Below, one piece after another: positions 1-10,245 of a stretch of 64,000 nt of DNA. The notes under the pieces are model-generated. The model was not told the DNA's origin. It was given only the letters and a program-made list of their open reading frames with translations, and did not search any database. The translations under genes and the position numbers were made by a program. The stretch is from Torreya grandis (taxonomy: Eukaryota > Streptophyta > Pinopsida > Cupressales > Taxaceae). Each line of letters starts with the position of its first letter. Within the stretch, counting starts at the first letter, position 1. Where the stretch lies: assembly GCA_037957365.1 (NCBI GenBank), contig JARHVA010000224.1, positions 5,128,501 through 5,192,500 of the forward strand. The letters are read 5' to 3'.

Positions 1-1789
1 TGCAAGAAAATGGTAGGGAGGTTCTTATGAAAACATAGGAACAGGGACTCACCAAGATGCTATGAAATACATATTGTAAGTGACTTCCTCTGTTATATAC
101 TTCCAGATAGAGCTCTTCTCCTGTCAGCTGTAGAAAATGGCACCTTGTAGATAACTGGTGTGTTGGTGTTGAACCTATGAGAGCATCAAAAGATAATGAC
201 TGAACACAAATTAACACTCAAGACATACACATAATATCTATCCAAAAAGAGGTAAAAAATTGCATTTATTGATTTAGGTGGAAATTTTAGCAGGGCTATA
301 CCTTGTAAAATGTGGAAGATGATTTTTAAAAATGACAAGTTCACAATATATATGAGAAGCAAGGAGGCCCATTTGGCATTCCCTCTTTACAAATGGCCAT
401 CACGTCCCTTCATTGGGAAGAACAAGTCGCTCAAAACATTAATGAGCCGTGTGCTTTGTCTGCTCAAAATCTACCCTTTCAAGGTCAATACACAGTTTGT
501 CCACTCATTAAATGTAAAATGGAGAAAACTAGTTGCTTTACTAGCTATTTGCATCCTCTCATGATCAATTCATAGGAACTGTTTCACCTACTGGAGTCAC
601 TTCTCAAATGGCACCACTTAGACTAACTGCTTGCTCATTCCATGCTTGTCTCCTTGTCTTTTCTCAATTTTGTCTCATCTGGCTCATTCGGCCCCTTAGG
701 GTGAACATTCTGGTAGGTCACTACATTTTGGGCTTTTGGTTAATGCACTTTCATTTGAAGAAAAAATGTTACTTCACTTTGTTAATTTTGACGTCCTTTG
801 GGACGTCATTTTCCCTGTCACAATGTCAATTGGGCTTTCATTGGATTTTTGGGCACTTCTTTGCTTTCCTCAAAAACTGTCTTAACATTTCCCTGAGGGG
901 AAAGTGACCCTTTGACCCTTTGAAAGTGTCCCTTTTGTGTTGGCTGAGAGTCCCCCGCAAGGGCACTTGCCCTTCGGGGTCCTTCGGTGGGACACTCCAT
1001 TGCCTTGGTTTGAACGGATTACCCCCGGGTTCTCACAAACCTTTGTGTTCATAGACAATTTCCCCATGGACAAAAGTCCTCAGATGTTTTTGCACTTGAA
1101 TTCCTTCAGACTTTTTGTCCAAAGGAATTCCTTCAGGTAAAAAGTCTAAAGGAATTCGGGGCTTAAATATATTTAAACTTTAAATAATGTTGGGGCTTAC
1201 CCGGTCTTTCCATTGAAGTGTCTACCCTCTACATGGGCAATTTGAAATTTGAAGACTCCCCTTCGACTACAGACATACCCTTGAATTGAGCCATTGAACC
1301 AAAAATGGTTTAATAGTTCAATGGGTTTAACCATTGCATGCTGATGACAGATGAAATAAAGCTGATGAACTTTGTGCCGATTGAACCACCTAGTTGAACC
1401 AAACATTGAACCATCCCTTTGAACCAAGCCTGTTGAACCAAGCCTGTAGAACCAAGAATGGTTCAATGGTTCAACCATTATGCACCGATGAACTTTTGAA
1501 CCAAGCTGACTGATTGAACCGGGCTGATGAACCAAGTGTTGAACCAAACCGATGAACTTCTCTATTGAACCAATCCATTGAACCAAAAATGGTTCAACGG
1601 TTCAATGGTTTAACCATTGATGGATCAAGATGTTGAACTTAAAGATGGACTTTTGAACCAAAGGTCTCAGAACCACTTGAACTAGGCCATGAACTTCTCA
1701 TTGAACTTGTGCAACCTAAAAATGACTGGCATTGAAAAGCAAGGGAAGAAGGTGAACAATTTTGGCCTATGGGCAAAAATTGGTCAACA
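1..1789 (-). repeat. Element A 3' LTR (left copy, partial)
   Basis: Direct repeat of the right LTR: position 1 here corresponds to about position 4598 there, and both copies end in GGTCAACA before diverging (1790 onward reads TATTAG, 6349 onward CAAAG). Read on the minus strand it begins TGTTGACC. It contains the TTGAACC array (about 1281-1707), a TATA-like AT stretch (1161-1190) and an expanded hairpin around 1098-1160. About 330 bp of the LTR must lie left of the window. Confidence 0.85.
1281..1707. repeat. TTGAACC / GGTTCAA array in left LTR of A
   Basis: Dense, irregularly spaced copies of TTGAACCA and its complement TGGTTCAA. Many are arranged as hairpins around an AAAAATGG-type loop, for example near 1294-1320 and 1575-1600. 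Spacing is about 10 to 40 bases and orientation is mixed. It sits in the part of the LTR upstream of the TATA-like stretch when read in the element's direction. Confidence 0.8.
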
Positions 1790-1794
1790 TATTA

Positions 1795-1808
1795 GTGACT
1801 CACAGGGG
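1795..1808 (-). promoter_or_regulatory. CCCCTGTGAGTCAC motif beside the 3' LTR of element A
   Basis: Five bases separate this motif from the LTR end. The same motif, one base shorter, sits seven bases from the 3' LTR of element C (31005-31017), in the same orientation. This is where a polypurine tract would be expected, yet it is not purine-rich. Role unknown. Confidence 0.45.
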
Positions 1809-2237
1809 AAGCATGCCTGCTATGCTTAGAAGGTAGTTGCTTTGAAAATCCATTAGGCACAGAGTTAGATGCAGCTATGAAATAATTAGCAATAACCCCA
1901 AAAGATTCGAGAATCAATCATGAAGCTTTTACCCCACATGCAAAGGGAAACACACAAGGATAAAAAACACTACCTATACAAACTGCACTTAGGGAAAAAA
2001 GGAAAAGAAACTGAAAACAAAATAATATATACAGCTAACTAGGAATGTCCATCTTCCTCCTGGATCAAAGGGAAAACTTCTTAAGTCCCCTTCTTGGCAA
2101 GAATACTTATGGTGCCAAGAAAGTAGCTGAATGAAAAAGAGAGTTGGTGACCTGCTCCTCTTGCTTACCACCTGAGTTGGCTTGTATCTGAGTGGGTCAA
2201 AATTAAACATGTTTTTGACATATATGTACTCTACTTG

Positions 2238-4106
2238 TCCTTAGAAGCCTGTTGAATGCTGATCCTTCATATTGGTGCTCTTCACCAAGAAATCAGTGGC
2301 TACTGGCTCATCACCATTAGCCCTTTGACATGTACATTCCCTCTGTAATGCATCATGGTCTGACTTGTTTCCTTCTACCTCATTGCAGACTCTGTCAAAC
2401 TTGTCCCTTGCTTCTTCTTGGCCTTCTCGAAGAAGGGTGACTGTGGTGATGTTTGAAACAGACTCACAAAATGATTTCTCATCCCACATAACATCACCTC
2501 TTTGTTCAATGCTCTCTTCTTCAAGGCATTCCTTCAGGAAGACAGACCTCTCCTTTTCCTCTTTGCTGATCAGAACCTCTAGATGTTCAAAGGCATCCTC
2601 CTGACTCTCCTCTAACTTAGGGTCTTTAATGTAGATGTCCTCATCATCAAAATAGCAAGGAAGTTCATCAAACAAAGGGGAAGAGAGCTCACCATGCTTT
2701 TGTCCCTCCTCATATTGCTTGAACATCTACATATATGCAAGACCTACGTCTTCTCCATTGCTGATAAGGTCTTCACAAGGAGCATCAATGATGATTTCTT
2801 CTTCATTATCACTCATGACAGCCTCTTGAAGAACTGCAGATTGGATCTTCTGCTCCTCACTCACCTCCTACAAAATAGGTTCCTCCTTGAGAAGGGGTGA
2901 AGTGGAGAAAACATGTGGAAGAGGAGGTAGTCCTTGAGCTAGAATCAAATGATTCTCCTCCTTCCACTTAATCAACACTTCATTTATATTAGGCATGGCC
3001 TGATTTCTCTCTTGGAAATGTGTAGGTGGGGTGTGTTCAGACATGGAATGTGTTGTTTGGTCTGAACCATCCATCACACATTGGTTGAGGAATTTCTCTC
3101 TGGACTCCAACTCCATAATTCTCATGGCTAGATCTTCTTGGAAAAGATTTTCCTGGAGGTCGTCAGCATTATCATGAGCAAGCACAGCTTCAAATTTTTC
3201 AAGGTTTTGAGAAAAACCTTGTTCTTCTTCCATTCTGCCCCATGATTCTACTATTTCTCCCCAGTTCAAGATCTCTGAATTAGAATTCTGCTCCTACAAA
3301 TAGGCAACAACTTTGTTTTCTCTAAGGCCTTGGGGCTCCTCCACAAGGTTTGGAAGTTTTATCTCTCTTTCAAGAAGCAGCTTCATCCTAGCCTCTAAAT
3401 CTTAAATTTGCTTGGCTAGGTTATCCTGAAAAAGTCTTTCTTGGAGGTCACCAACATGATCCTCTTCAAAACTCTGAGCTGGTTCCTAGCATTCCTTCCT
3501 CCAACTCAGAATCTGCACATTATGCTGAAGGACTTGGGGAGGTTGGGAAATGCAAGGAAGAGTCTGTTGGTGCATTGGAGGAGTCTTTAAAAGAGGGATG
3601 TGTTGGCTGGTGGTATTTTCCCCAATGGAAGATTCACAATATAAGGAATTTAGAAGGTTCATCTCCATGGGAGGCTGTTCTGATGTTATCTAGTGTTGGA
3701 AAGCCAAGTGCACGAGATTGAGAGTGAATGCATTTGATGAGTTGGAGTGAGCAAGTGCAATCTGATAGAAAGGATTTGGTGTAAAAGAGGGGGTTTTATT
3801 TAAATTAGGAGGGGGTACGCAAGGCTGACTGCCTTGAATAAATGGGTTTCTCCATTTTGCCACCTTCTCTTCCATGGATTACAAGGGCTGATCTTGCCTA
3901 AACAAATGGTCCTCTTTATACATCAGCTCATGCTGATATCTGTACTACTCTTCCAGCTTGTTAATCTCTAATTCTAGTGCCATCTCTTTTATAGTTGCAG
4001 GGCAACTAGGAGAGCTGCTTGAGGTGATTCTCTAAATTTTTTGAGTCTGATCGAAATCATATGAAGGAAACCCAGACCCATGATTCTGTGCAAAGGGATT
4101 ATACAT
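2238..4106 (-). pseudogene. Element A internal frame, 623 codons, function unknown, broken by stops
   Basis: From an ATG at 4104-4106 one reading frame runs without any frameshift to a TAA at 2238-2240. It is interrupted by nine premature stops, seven TAG and two TAA. The N-terminal third is rich in Pro, Gln, Asn and Ser. The middle holds two related segments of about 30 residues that each contain an LQE.LFQ..LA..I..LE pattern and look like coiled coil. The C-terminal third (2241-2726) is very acidic (Glu/Asp/Lys). I see no zinc knuckle, no Retrotrans_gag motif and no enzyme motif. It may be a gag-like structural protein of a non-autonomous family, but that is inference. Stops fall where Gln would fit, so loss by C-to-T change is likely. 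Confidence 0.6.
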
Positions 4107-4240
4107 ACAAAAAATGATTTTTGATGGCACCAAGCTGCTTAACCAATAGATTTAACTTAGAGTCACCAAATGTTGAAAACTTTGATTTGCTATAACAGGA
4201 CCAACATCAATCCTGAAACCTTACTGCATTGTAAAACTGA

Positions 4241-4258
4241 GTCCCACCAGGCGTGCCA
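4241..4258 (-). other. Putative primer binding site of element A
   Basis: On the minus strand this reads TGGCACGCCTGGTGGGAC, seven bases inside the inferred LTR end. Primer sites start TGG because they pair with the CCA end of a tRNA. It is not the initiator-Met site (TGGTATCAGAGC). Which tRNA would match cannot be decided here. The position is seen; the function is inferred. Confidence 0.55.
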
Positions 4259-5676
4259 GAACTATTGACATAGGAAAATGCACCCAGTGGCAGGAAGTTG
4301 AGCTCCTGCCTTCTCCTCACAACATGGAAACTCCCCTCTCACCTGTGGGACTGGTGAAGCTAGAGGGGAGAGTCTTTAGATAAGGGCTAGCTCCCTTTGA
4401 TGCATCATGTTTGTTCTAGCAAGTGCTAATACAGGTATTTAATACTATATAATGGAGGGGGGATGAAAAGGGAAAGGAGATTGTAGGAAAACAAACTATT
4501 CTAAAGAGGTGATGCACCAAAATAAGTCAACCTTCCCACATCCACACTCAGGATCGGACAAAAATAACATACATACACTCAAACTTGGCATGAAGACCAA
4601 GCTATGAAAATGGTAGGGAGGTTCTTATGAAAACACAAAAATAGGGACTCACCAAGATGTTGTGAAATACATACTATAAGTGACTTCCTTTATTCTATAC
4701 TTCCAGACATAGCTCTTCTCCTGTCAGCTGCTAGAAAATGGCACCTTGTAGATAACTGGTGTGTTGGTGTTGAACCTGTGAGAGCATCAAAAGATAATGA
4801 TTGAACACAAATTAACACTCAGGACATACATAGAATATCTATCCAAGAAGAGGTAAAAAACTGCGTTTATTGATTCAAGTGGAAATTTTAGTAGGGCTAC
4901 ACCTTGTAAAATGTGGAAGATGATTTTTAAAAATGACAAGTTCATAATATATATGATAAGTAAGGAGGCCCATTTGGCATTCCCTCTTTACAAGTGGCCA
5001 TCACATCCCTTCATTGGGAATAACAAGTCACTCAAAACATTAATGAGCCGTGTGCTTTGTCTGCTCCAAATCTACCCTTTCAAGGTCAATACTTGGTTTG
5101 TCTACTCATTAAATGTAAAATGGAGAAAACCGGTTGCTTTACTAGCTGTTTGTGTCCTCTCATGATCAATTCATAGGAACTATTTCACCTACTAGATTCA
5201 CTTCTCAAATGGTGCCACTTGGACTAACTGCTTGCTCATTCCATGCTTGTCTCCTTGTCTTTTCTCAATTTTGTCTCATCTAGCTCATTCGGTCCCTTAG
5301 GGTGAACATTCTGGCAAGTCACTATATTTTGGGCTTCTGGTTAGTGCTCTTTCATTTGAAGGAAAATGGCTACTTCACTTTGCTAATTTTGATGTCCTTT
5401 GGGACATCACCGTCCCCGTCATAATGTCAGTCGAGCTTTCGTTGGCTTTTCGGGCACTTTTTTGCTTTCCTTGAAAATCGTCTTAACATTTCCTTGAGGG
5501 GAAAGTGTCCCTTTTGTGTTGGATGAGAGTCCCCCACAAGGGCACCTGCCCTTCGGGGTCCTTTAGTGGGACACTCCATTGCCTTGGTTTGAATGGATTA
5601 CCCCCAGGTTCTCGCAGACCTTTGTGTCCACGGACAATTTCTTCACAGACAAAAGTTCATGGATGTTTTTGCACCC

Positions 5677-5741
5677 GAATTCCTTCAGACTTTTTGTCTG
5701 AAGGAATTCAAGGCTTAAATATATTTAAACTTTAAATAATG
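5677..5741 (-). promoter_or_regulatory. Putative core promoter and perfect hairpin in LTR of A
   Basis: GAATTCCTTCAGAC, a five-T loop and GTCTGAAGGAATTC form a perfect 14-bp inverted repeat at 5677-5709. Just upstream on the minus strand is an AT-only stretch containing TATATTTAAG (5711-5741). If this is the TATA box, transcription toward the interior would start at about the hairpin, placing it at the RNA 5' end. The left LTR has the same parts (1098-1190), but there the hairpin is imperfect and partly duplicated. The inverted repeat is seen; the promoter role is inferred. Confidence 0.45.
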
Positions 5742-5831
5742 TTTGGGCTTACCCAGTCTTTCTATTGAAGTGTCTACCCTTCGTGTGGGCAATTTGAAAT
5801 TTTAAGACTCCCCTTCGGCTGTAGACATACC

Positions 5832-6268
5832 CTTGAATTGAGCCTTGAACCAAAAATGGTTCAACGGTTCAATGGGTTCAACCATTATGCATCGATGATA
5901 AATGAAATAAAGCCGATGAACTTTGTGCCGATTGAACCACCTAGTTGAACCAAACATCAAACCATCCCTTTGAACCAAGCATGTTGAACCAAGCCCATTG
6001 AACCAAGAATGGTTCAACGGTTCAATGGTTCAACCATTGTGTACCGATGAACTGTTGAACCAAGCCGACTAATTGAACCAAGATGATGAACCAAGTGTTA
6101 ACCTAAACCGATGAAATTCTCTGTTGAACCAATCCGTTGAACCAAAAATGGTTCACCGGTTCAATGGTTCAACCATTGATGAATCGAGATGTTGAACTTG
6201 AAGATGGAATTTTGAACCAAAGGTCTCAGAACCACTTGAACCAGGCCATGAAATTCTCATTGAACTTG
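5832..6268. repeat. TTGAACC / GGTTCAA array in right LTR of A
   Basis: Counterpart of the array in the left LTR, with the same order of motifs and scattered point changes such as loss of single C or G bases. It was therefore present when the element inserted and is not a local expansion. Paired inverted copies could fold into short hairpins. Confidence 0.8.
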
Positions 6269-6349
6269 TGTAACCTAAAAATGACTGGCATTGAAAAGCA
6301 AGGGAAGAAGGTGAATGATTTTGGCCTATGGGCAAAAATTGGTCAACAC

Positions 6350-6540
6350 AAAGTATTGAGAGTTTTCTTTTATGATTATCCTAGCTTCCCAATTCTTCAA
6401 GATATAGTGGTTGTTGATTTTCCTACCCACTTTGCTAACTACATTTCAAGGGATTTAAAAGCCAATATAGGAGGCTATCTCTCAGATAATTAGTCTTTCT
6501 TAGAATTTATAAGAAGGTATTGAGCAAGGGTAACCATTAA
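6350..6540 (+). pseudogene. pol: Element B protease C-terminal remnant
   Basis: The frame contains IVVVDFP, then a SRD-like step and GGYLSDN. These correspond one-to-one with IQVIDIP, SRECTK and NGYMSID in the protease region of element C (about 35750-35860). The catalytic Asp would lie further left and is missing because element A abuts here. The frame meets a TAG at 6491-6493. The call rests mainly on this alignment with C. Confidence 0.55.
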
Positions 6541-6810
6541 AACATAACCATTGGCTAAGTTTCATATTGATCCAGATGTGGAAGTGAACTCTAATCTGAA
6601 TTATACCATTAATGATCAAGAAGAACATGTTATATATGATGGGTCATCTTCTAAACTTGAAGGCATATCTAATATTTTCATATATGAGTATGCAAATAAA
6701 ACATATGAACATGATATTTATACCCTCATGGAAGAGATTGATTTGTGAGTATATTTCTTACATGAAGAAGAAATGCCAATACCTTCACTCACCTAGGAAG
6801 AAGGTGATAA

Positions 6811-7179
6811 TGATGAAATGTGGAAGATGTTATTTGATGGTTCAAGGAGTAAGATTGGTGTAAGATATAGTGTTATGTTTATTTTTACATCTAAAAATAA
6901 TACTATTATTCATATATGTTTCATTTTAGTTGCACCTACAATGTGGCTAAGTATGAAGGTTTGATTCATGGTTTTCAATGGGCAAGGAGAAAAGGGATCA
7001 AGAATCTACAAGTATATGGAGATAGTGAGATAATTTTGAATCAAATTAGGAATGTGAGAGATGATAATAACCCTTTCCTTAAGGAATATAAGCATAGGTT
7101 ATGGGATTTACTTAAATACTTCAATGCATTTATCATACAATCAATCCCAAGGGAGCAGAATAAACATGCTAATGGTTAG
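6811..7179 (+). pseudogene. pol: Element B second RNase H (archaeal-type), upstream of RT
   Basis: An RNase H fold is recognisable from its active-site order: LFDGSRSK (first Asp), VAKYEGLIHG (Glu), VYGDSE (second Asp) and a C-terminal IPREQNKHANG, where the family normally has Asp in an AD step. The last acidic residue therefore seems replaced by Asn. The start (from about 6811) and the main block (6916-7179) are in different frames, so at least one frameshift is present. It lies before the RT, not after it. The wording 'archaeal-type' follows the second RNase H known in plant Tat elements; the assignment is from motif similarity only. Confidence 0.7.
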
Positions 7180-7499
7180 CTATTATAAGAGAATAATTTT
7201 ATACACCTACTACCATAAAAAAATAAGGAAAATAATCTCACATCAAGGTGATTGTAATACCTTCCATCCTTAATAATGATGTCTATTAGAAAGTGTTTGA
7301 TAGTGACAAACACATTATAGATTTCCTTCAAAATGAAGCTGAGTTCTCTTTAAGAAACTAGAAAAGACTCCATGATTAGTTTGAGAATCAGATTATAAAA
7401 TTGAGGAAAAAAATATACCTAAAGGGTTGGTGAATTTATAAAGTATATTTAATAAATATTATAAAATAATAAGGAAAATTTGAACATGTCTACAAGGGA

Positions 7500-8490
7500 G
7501 GATAAATATGAAAGAGTCTTGATATTCAAAGACAAGCTCCTCAAACTAGGCAAGGTATGTTCTACATAAAAAAAAACAAGCATTCATTGATTTGTGTAGG
7601 GAGTTTCATGATATATTTTCTTGGGAATATAAATACCTAAAAGGTTTTGATCCTAGTCTATCCCATCATACCATTGAATAGAGCCTAGAGTTAAACTGGT
7701 TAGGTAAAACCAAAGGCCTATCAATCCTAAAGTTGAACAACTCATGAGAATGAAACTCACCAAGATCTTTGAATCTAAGATAATATTCCCTGTCAACCTA
7801 GGTAACTAATATTATTCCTATTAAGAAGAAGAATGGGGAAATAAGACTTTCTATGGAATTTAGGGATCTCAATAGGGTGTCACTCAAAGACCACTATCTC
7901 TTACCTCCCATGGAGTAGTTTTTACAAGTTATTTTATGTTCGCAACATTTCTCACTCCTAGATAAATATTCTAGTTATAATCATATTTTGGTGAATGAAG
8001 ATGATCATTTCAAGATAGAATTTACTATAAAATGGGGACTTTTTTCTTATAGGAATATGTCCTTTGTCTTGTCAAATGCTGATGCCACCTTCTAAAGGGA
8101 AATAGACATGGATTTCAAAGGTCTAATCAATGAGATGTTATTAGTATATCTAGATGATATAAACATATTTTAAAAAGATCAAAATGAGCATATGAAAAAC
8201 CTAAGGCAAGTGTTTGAAAGGTGCAGGCAGTATGGGATATCTCTCAACCCCAAAATTGCATCTTTGTTATCTATGAAGGTAGGCCCCTAGGATACATTAT
8301 TTCCAATGATGGTATAACCATTGACCCTAAGAGTATAGAGGATATTATAGGCACATCATTACCCTTGCATAATAAAATAATCCAATGTTTCCTAGGAAAG
8401 ATAAACTTTGTGAGAAGGTTCATACTTAGTTTTGCATCTTTGGTGAAGCCTATCAAAACCATGATAAAAAAGAATCAAGTTTTATCTTAA
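7500..8490 (+). pseudogene. pol: Element B reverse transcriptase
   Basis: The Ty3/gypsy RT blocks appear in order: KKNGEIRLSMEF and DLNR (about 7820-7880), the motif A region LLDKYSSYN (about 7960), FTIKWGLFSY, motif C VYLDDI (8143-8160), then FERCRQYGISLNP and the thumb block GKINFVRRFI (about 8397-8430). The YLDD catalytic pair is intact, but stops at several Gln positions and a frameshift near 8270 break the frame. A remnant of the N-terminal approach (NPKVEQL) lies near 7730. Inactive by reading frame, not by catalytic residues. Confidence 0.85.
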
Positions 8491-8950
8491 ACTAAAGAGG
8501 GTAAGATCAGTTTTGAAGCCATCAAACAAGCAATTTAAAAAGTTCCCACTCTTTTAAACCTTGATTGTACTAAATATTTCATGCTATATTCATTTGATAA
8601 CATTGATACTGCTAATGCAAAATAATTATGAAGGTGTTGAGCAACCAATTACATTCTTTATTCAATGCTTGGAAGATTATGAGGTTAAGTATACATTTAT
8701 GGAGAAGTAAGTCCTTGATGTTGTAAGAGGACTAAAGAAATTTAGGCATATGGTTTCAAATAATAGGATACAAATCATGGTTTCTCATCCTATCACCAAG
8801 GAGTTAATTTTGAGAAAATAACTCAATGAAAAGAGGGAAGGCTGGATTACAAAGGTAATGGAATATGATGGTGACATCAAGGTGATAAAGTTGATAAGAG
8901 GTAATGGTCTTTGTGAACACTTAGATTAATAACTCTTTGATACAAAAGAA
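8491..8950 (+). pseudogene. pol: Element B RT-linked RNase H and tether
   Basis: The frame after RT reads FEAIKQAI, KYFMLYSFDN, then GVEQPITF and a RGLKKFRHMV block. This is the usual Ty3/gypsy succession from RT connection into RNase H, followed by IQIMVSHP and WITKVMEYD. At least four stops and one frameshift (around 8620) interrupt it. It is the second RNase H of the element; the first lies upstream of RT. Confidence 0.65.
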
Positions 8951-8956
8951 GAAGCT

Positions 8957-10245
8957 TTGGTCAATCAAGATTTCTCCCAGCTAGTTGATCCCATACCTCT
9001 ACAAAGTTGGACACAAGACATCATCGAATTTATCCAAAGTGGTGAGTGTCCTAATGGTTTGAGAAGATCCAAAAGATGGTATTTTAGGTTGAAATCTATT
9101 CCTTATTATCTTGTATATGGTGTAATTTTAAAAAAAGATACAAATGGTGTATTGTTGAGATGAATTGACAATGACCAATTTGGAGTGTTACTTGAAAAGT
9201 TTCATGATGGAACAACATGAAGTCATTTCTCTCTAAGAACCACATCTACAAATATCATGAGCACAGGATAATATTGGCCTAACCTCTTCTATTATGCTTG
9301 GGTGAGAAGGTGTATACAATGTGCTTTCTTTATAGGAAAACAAAATATTGCATCTCTCCCTTTGAGGCCTATTCAAGTATATCAAACCTTCATGCAATGG
9401 GTTCTTGACTTCATTGGTATGATAAATCCTCTATCAAGTACTGGTTACAAGTGGATCCTCACAATAAATGATTACTTCATAAGGTGGGTTGAGGTAGTTG
9501 CATTGAAGGAAACCAATGAGAGTTCTATCATAGAGTTGTATGAAAGCATTACAACAAGGTTTGGAACTCCAATCATCATTTAAGATAATGCACTTACTTT
9601 CATGGGTGCTAAAATAACTAATTGAAAAAGTAGTAATGGTATATATTTGAGTACATCATCAAACTATTAACCTCAAGGTAATGGGTTAGATGAGTTTACT
9701 AATAATAACCTATTCAGAATTATCAAGAAGACCTTGGAGAATAATAAAAAATATTGGCACACAAAATTCAAGACAACCCTATGGGATGATAGATTAAATC
9801 TTAAGACGTCAACATGGAACTCTTCCTTTATTCTTGTCTATGGTAAAGAAGTTAGGATATCCATATACTAAGAGCTACCTACCTTAGATTTGGCACATCA
9901 GTTGGAGTTGCTTGAAAATACTCCAATTGAGGTGAGGTTGACAGAGTTGATGGAGATGCAAGAGACTAGAGATAATGCTCACAAAGTTATGGAACATTAT
10001 CAAGTGCTAATGAATAGGTCCTTTGGTAAGAAATAAACTCTAAGAGTCTTCCAAAAAGTTGACATGGTACTAAAATGGGATGAATATAGAGCAAAGCTAG
10101 GAAGACATACCAAATTTGATAATTTGTAGAGTGGGCCATACATCATCATCAAGTATAAGTAAAATAAATATTTTTAATTAGAAAGAATTAATGGGGAGGA
10201 GTTGCCTATCCCTATAAATGGGATCCACTTGAATCCTTACTATTG
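8957..10245 (+). pseudogene. pol: Element B integrase with GPY end
   Basis: The zinc-binding region has a His (EKFHDG) and the CIQC pair, but parts are lost to stops. The catalytic core shows WVLDFIGMI (first Asp), a stop just before DNA where the second Asp block is expected (about 9580), and NGLDEFTNN (Glu, about 9680). The C-terminal block FDNL.SGPYIII (about 10117-10150) is the GPY/F module of Ty3/gypsy integrases, followed by the terminal GIHLNPYY. The catalytic residues look retained, but the frame is broken at least six times. The C-terminus near 10245 marks the end of pol. Confidence 0.8.

Larger units (their letters stand above)
1..6348 (-). mobile_element. Element A: non-autonomous LTR retrotransposon (left LTR cut by window edge)
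   Basis: Two long direct repeats (1-1789 and 4266-6348) flank a 2.5 kb interior, the architecture of an LTR retrotransposon. Orientation is taken as minus because the only long interior frame runs on the minus strand and a primer-site-like sequence lies just inside the right LTR on that strand. No protease, RT, RNase H or integrase motif is visible between the LTRs, so the element would have depended on enzymes supplied by a relative. The left end, and therefore the target duplication, lies outside the window; the five bases after the right LTR are CAAAG. A 255-bp LTR sample (310-564 against 4911-5165) shows about 17 differences by eye, so it is not a recent insertion. Confidence 0.85.
4266..6348 (-). 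repeat. Element A 5' LTR (right copy, about 2.1 kb)
   Basis: The right-hand copy of the direct repeat. The outer end at 6348 is fixed by divergence from the left copy. The inner end at 4266 is inferred: it starts TG and lies seven bases right of the primer-site-like sequence, but the matching part of the left copy is outside the window. Read in the element's direction it has a TTGAACC-rich upstream part (6268-5832), an AT-rich TATA-like stretch (5741-5711), a perfect hairpin (5709-5677) and about 1.4 kb more to its end. Confidence 0.75.
6349..10245 (+). mobile_element. Element B: Ty3/gypsy (Tat-like) pol remnant
   Basis: Decayed pol polyprotein on the plus strand in the order protease C-terminus, RNase H of the archaeal/plant type, RT, RT-linked RNase H, integrase with a GPY motif. 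The left end is cut exactly at the right LTR of element A, so gag and the protease N-terminus lie beyond A or are lost. No LTR of its own could be recognised in the window. Stops and frameshifts occur throughout, so it is inactive. The layout matches element C on the opposite strand. Confidence 0.8.

Noticed and set aside
310..564. 84-codon plus-strand ORF present in both LTRs of element A (also 4911-5165)
   Set aside because: It is antisense to the element and preserved only because the LTRs are copies. The substitutions are spread over codon positions and include many amino-acid changes.
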